A DNA stretch of 6,415 nt from the NCBI GenBank assembly GCA_012520015.1, contig JAAYPD010000283.1, positions 1-6,415 of the forward strand, read 5' to 3'. Both the position numbers and the translations under genes were made by a program. Within the stretch, counting starts at the first letter, position 1, and each line of letters begins with the position of its first letter. Origin of the DNA: Methanomicrobiales archaeon. GTDB taxonomy: Archaea; Halobacteriota; Methanomicrobia; Methanomicrobiales; Methanospirillaceae. Below are positions 5,010 to 6,415 of the stretch, one piece after another. The notes under the pieces are model-generated. The model was not told where the DNA came from. It did no database searches and worked only from the letters and a program-made list of their open reading frames with translations.

Positions 5010-6089
5010 TCACCGCTCCATGCAACCGATACAGGGGTCGATAGTCAGCACAATCACCGGGACATCGGCAAGTTCACAGCCTGCCAGCATATGCACAAGT
5101 GGCGGGATATTTGCAAGTGTCGGGGTTCTGACCCTGTGACGAACAAGGTTTTTTTTCCCGTTGGCTTTCACATAATGAATAACCTCTCCCCTTGGCTGCT
5201 CTGCCCTTGCATGGAACTCACCGGTGGGATTACCTCTCACCTTTGTCAGGATATCTCCGGCAGGAATCCGGTCGATGGCATTTTCAACAAGGTCAAGCGA
5301 GGTGAAAAGTTCTTCTGCCCTTACCATGCATCTTGCATAACAATCAGATTCATTCCTGACAACCGGTTTGAAATCAAGTTCATCATAGGCCCCGTACCCT
5401 GTACATCTCGTATCGACAGCATGCCCGCTTCCCCTTAAAACCGGGCCGACCGCCCCAAGATCCCAGGCCTTATCTCTGGGCAGCATGCCAATCCCCTTGG
5501 TTCTTGTCTGAACAGTGAGATCCTCATCAAATATCCGTGTTAATTCGGTGAAATCAGCCCTTAGTCCCGGGATTCCACTTGCAATCCGCTTAAGTTCTTC
5601 TGCATCAATATCCCTGCTAACACCACCAACCCGGTTTACGCCCTGGATTATCCTGCCGCCTGTTGTCCGTTCCATGACATCAAGGATCTTCTCCCTGACT
5701 TTCCAGCAGTTCATGAAGAGATTTTCATAACCCATGCTATCGGCAAAACACCCAAGCCAGAGGAGATGACTATGCATCCTGGAGTGTTCAGACCATATAG
5801 CCCTGAGAAATTCGGCACGTCTTGGAATCTCCACTCCCATGATCTTCTCAACACTCTGGCAGTAGGTTGCTCCGTGGATAAAGCTGCATATACCACATAT
5901 ACGCTCAGAGATGAAGACATAATCCTTGAAATCCCGCTTTTCGACAAGTTTTTCAAGGCCACGGTGAATATAACCGATAGATGGAATCGCCTCCACCACC
6001 CGCTCATCCTCAAGGACAAGGTCAAGGTGAATAGGCTCAGGAAGGACCGGATGCTGTGGCCCAAATGGCACAACTATCTGTCTACTCAT
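5010..6089 (-). CDS. echE: Ech hydrogenase catalytic large subunit EchE ([NiFe] site)
   Basis: Catalytic subunit of the Ech membrane-bound [NiFe] hydrogenase, homologous to NuoD of complex I. It binds the NiFe(CN)2CO centre that reduces protons or oxidises H2 with ferredoxin as partner, coupled to ion movement through EchA/EchB. The 359-residue length fits the family. The N-terminus has the GPQHPVLPEP motif (10-19), and IGYIHRGLEKL (38-48) is typical of the NuoD/EchE family. The nickel ligands are RICGIC (63-68; C65, C68) with H72, and DPCIGC (351-356; C353, C356). The protein stops three residues later at Arg359, so there is no C-terminal extension for a maturation endopeptidase to remove. 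The ATG at 6089 has GGAGG (6100-6096) 6 bases upstream and overlaps the echD stop by ATGA. Its identity as EchE rather than another group 4 subunit rests on gene order (D-E-F) and the short two-cluster EchF that follows. Confidence 0.94.
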   Translation of the reverse strand: MSRQIVVPFGPQHPVLPEPIHLDLVLEDERVVEAIPSIGYIHRGLEKLVEKRDFKDYVFISERICGICSFIHGATYCQSVEKIMGVEIPRRAEFLRAIWSEHSRMHSHLLWLGCFADSMGYENLFMNCWKVREKILDVMERTTGGRIIQGVNRVGGVSRDIDAEELKRIASGIPGLRADFTELTRIFDEDLTVQTRTKGIGMLPRDKAWDLGAVGPVLRGSGHAVDTRCTGYGAYDELDFKPVVRNESDCYARCMVRAEELFTSLDLVENAIDRIPAGDILTKVRGNPTGEFHARAEQPRGEVIHYVKANGKKNLVRHRVRTPTLANIPPLVHMLAGCELADVPVIVLTIDPCIGCMER

Positions 6090-6415
6090 GCTTTTCCTCC
6101 GGTCTCATCAGGTCTTCTTTTTACTACTTCTATCTGGGGCGTTCCAAACGGATGGGGAACACTGGTCCTGATAAAAGTCCCCTTGTAATCAACCGCTATT
6201 CCGGCAAAAGGAATACCAAAAAGATCAGCAATCTCATTCTCGTACACAAATGATGCAAGGTAAATTCGCGAGATACTTGGGACAGGAGTATTTTGGTTAG
6301 CTGGTATCCGAAGATGGGACATCACAAGGTTCTTGTCAAAACTGTAAGTCAGTTCAAACCCTTCTCCTTCCCTGCTGCAGCATATCTGAACCAGCCTGAA
6401 CCCTTCATCGTGGAA
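6086..6415 (-). CDS. echD: Ech hydrogenase subunit EchD (NuoC-like), 5' end cut by window
   Basis: Subunit of the Ech hydrogenase peripheral arm, homologous to NuoC (30 kDa subunit) of complex I; it has no cofactor and helps hold the catalytic module together. The reading frame is open to the window edge, giving 109 visible residues, so the ATG/GTG codons near 6322-6327 are internal and not the start. The visible part opens with FHDEGFRLVQI and continues EGEGFELTYSFDKN (16-29), a normal NuoC-type beta-sheet region. The NuoC signature follows as YENEIADLFGIPF (58-70) with E59, E61 and the DLFG turn. The segment VDYKGTFIRTSVPHPFG (75-91) and the charged end KRRPDETGGKA are also visible. The stop TGA (6088-6086) overlaps the echE ATG, so translation is coupled. 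echA-C are expected further right. The family call is firm; about 10-20 N-terminal residues are probably missing. Confidence 0.88.
   Translation of the reverse strand, partial: FHDEGFRLVQICCSREGEGFELTYSFDKNLVMSHLRIPANQNTPVPSISRIYLASFVYENEIADLFGIPFAGIAVDYKGTFIRTSVPHPFGTPQIEVVKRRPDETGGKA

Noticed and set aside
5711..6073. Open frame of 120 codons on the - strand in another phase of echE
   Set aside because: It lies wholly inside echE, which carries the nickel-site motifs; the serine/leucine-rich translation is typical of a shifted reading frame.
5766..6188. Long open frame of 140 codons opposite echE and echD
   Set aside because: It is antisense to the strongly conserved EchE N-terminus and EchD end; the translation has no recognisable motif, and there is no promoter or ribosome-binding site.
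1..6415. CRISPR arrays, tRNA or rRNA genes, insertion sequences
   Set aside because: No regularly spaced direct repeats, no cloverleaf or rRNA-like segment, and no transposase motif or terminal inverted repeats were seen on reading the window.

Overview
The window looks like a chromosomal segment of a methanogenic archaeon, most plausibly a member of the Methanomicrobiales (Methanospirillum or Methanoregula-like; inferred from gene content, not proven). The reasons are archaeal TATA boxes (TATAAATA, TTTATATTA, TTTATATA) at the right distance from starts, Shine-Dalgarno sequences that match the archaeal 16S tail (GAGGTGA, GGTGATC), one apparently leaderless gene, and an Ech-type energy-converting [NiFe] hydrogenase operon beside DUF4013 and GerW/DUF2953 genes, which are frequent in methanogens.

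Left third (1-2319, + strand): the 3' part of a YgjP/SprT-like zinc metallopeptidase (DUF45) gene that probably begins upstream of the window, then a 528-residue protein that joins an AAA-like P-loop ATPase to a C-terminal PD-(D/E)XK nuclease-like domain. The 57-base gap between them holds a set of mutually exclusive inverted repeats.

Middle (2320-4424, + strand): a single-gene unit for a five-helix DUF4013 membrane protein, with its own TATA box and a poly-T terminator. It is followed by a compact three-gene unit: a leaderless GerW/YtfJ-family gene, a DUF2953 membrane-anchored gene, and a 65-residue small protein gene that overlaps the DUF2953 gene by 17 bases. GerW and DUF2953 are neighbours in Bacillus (ytfJ-ytfI), so the pair is shared between spore formers and this non-sporulating archaeon. 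The third small protein resembles a shortened GerW core without the glycine-rich loop.

Intergenic 4425-4620: a strong TATA-like element is followed by about 100 bases that can fold into nested helices, without a convincing ORF. This could be a small RNA, or the 3' end of the convergent ech transcript.

Right third (4621-6415, - strand): the end of an ech operon in the known order echD-echE-echF, with translationally coupled junctions. echD is cut by the window edge. EchE (catalytic large subunit) has both CxxC nickel motifs and ends three residues after the last cysteine. EchF carries two [4Fe-4S] motifs. Together these form part of the membrane-bound ferredoxin:H2 oxidoreductase that couples to an ion gradient; echA-C should lie to the right of the window.
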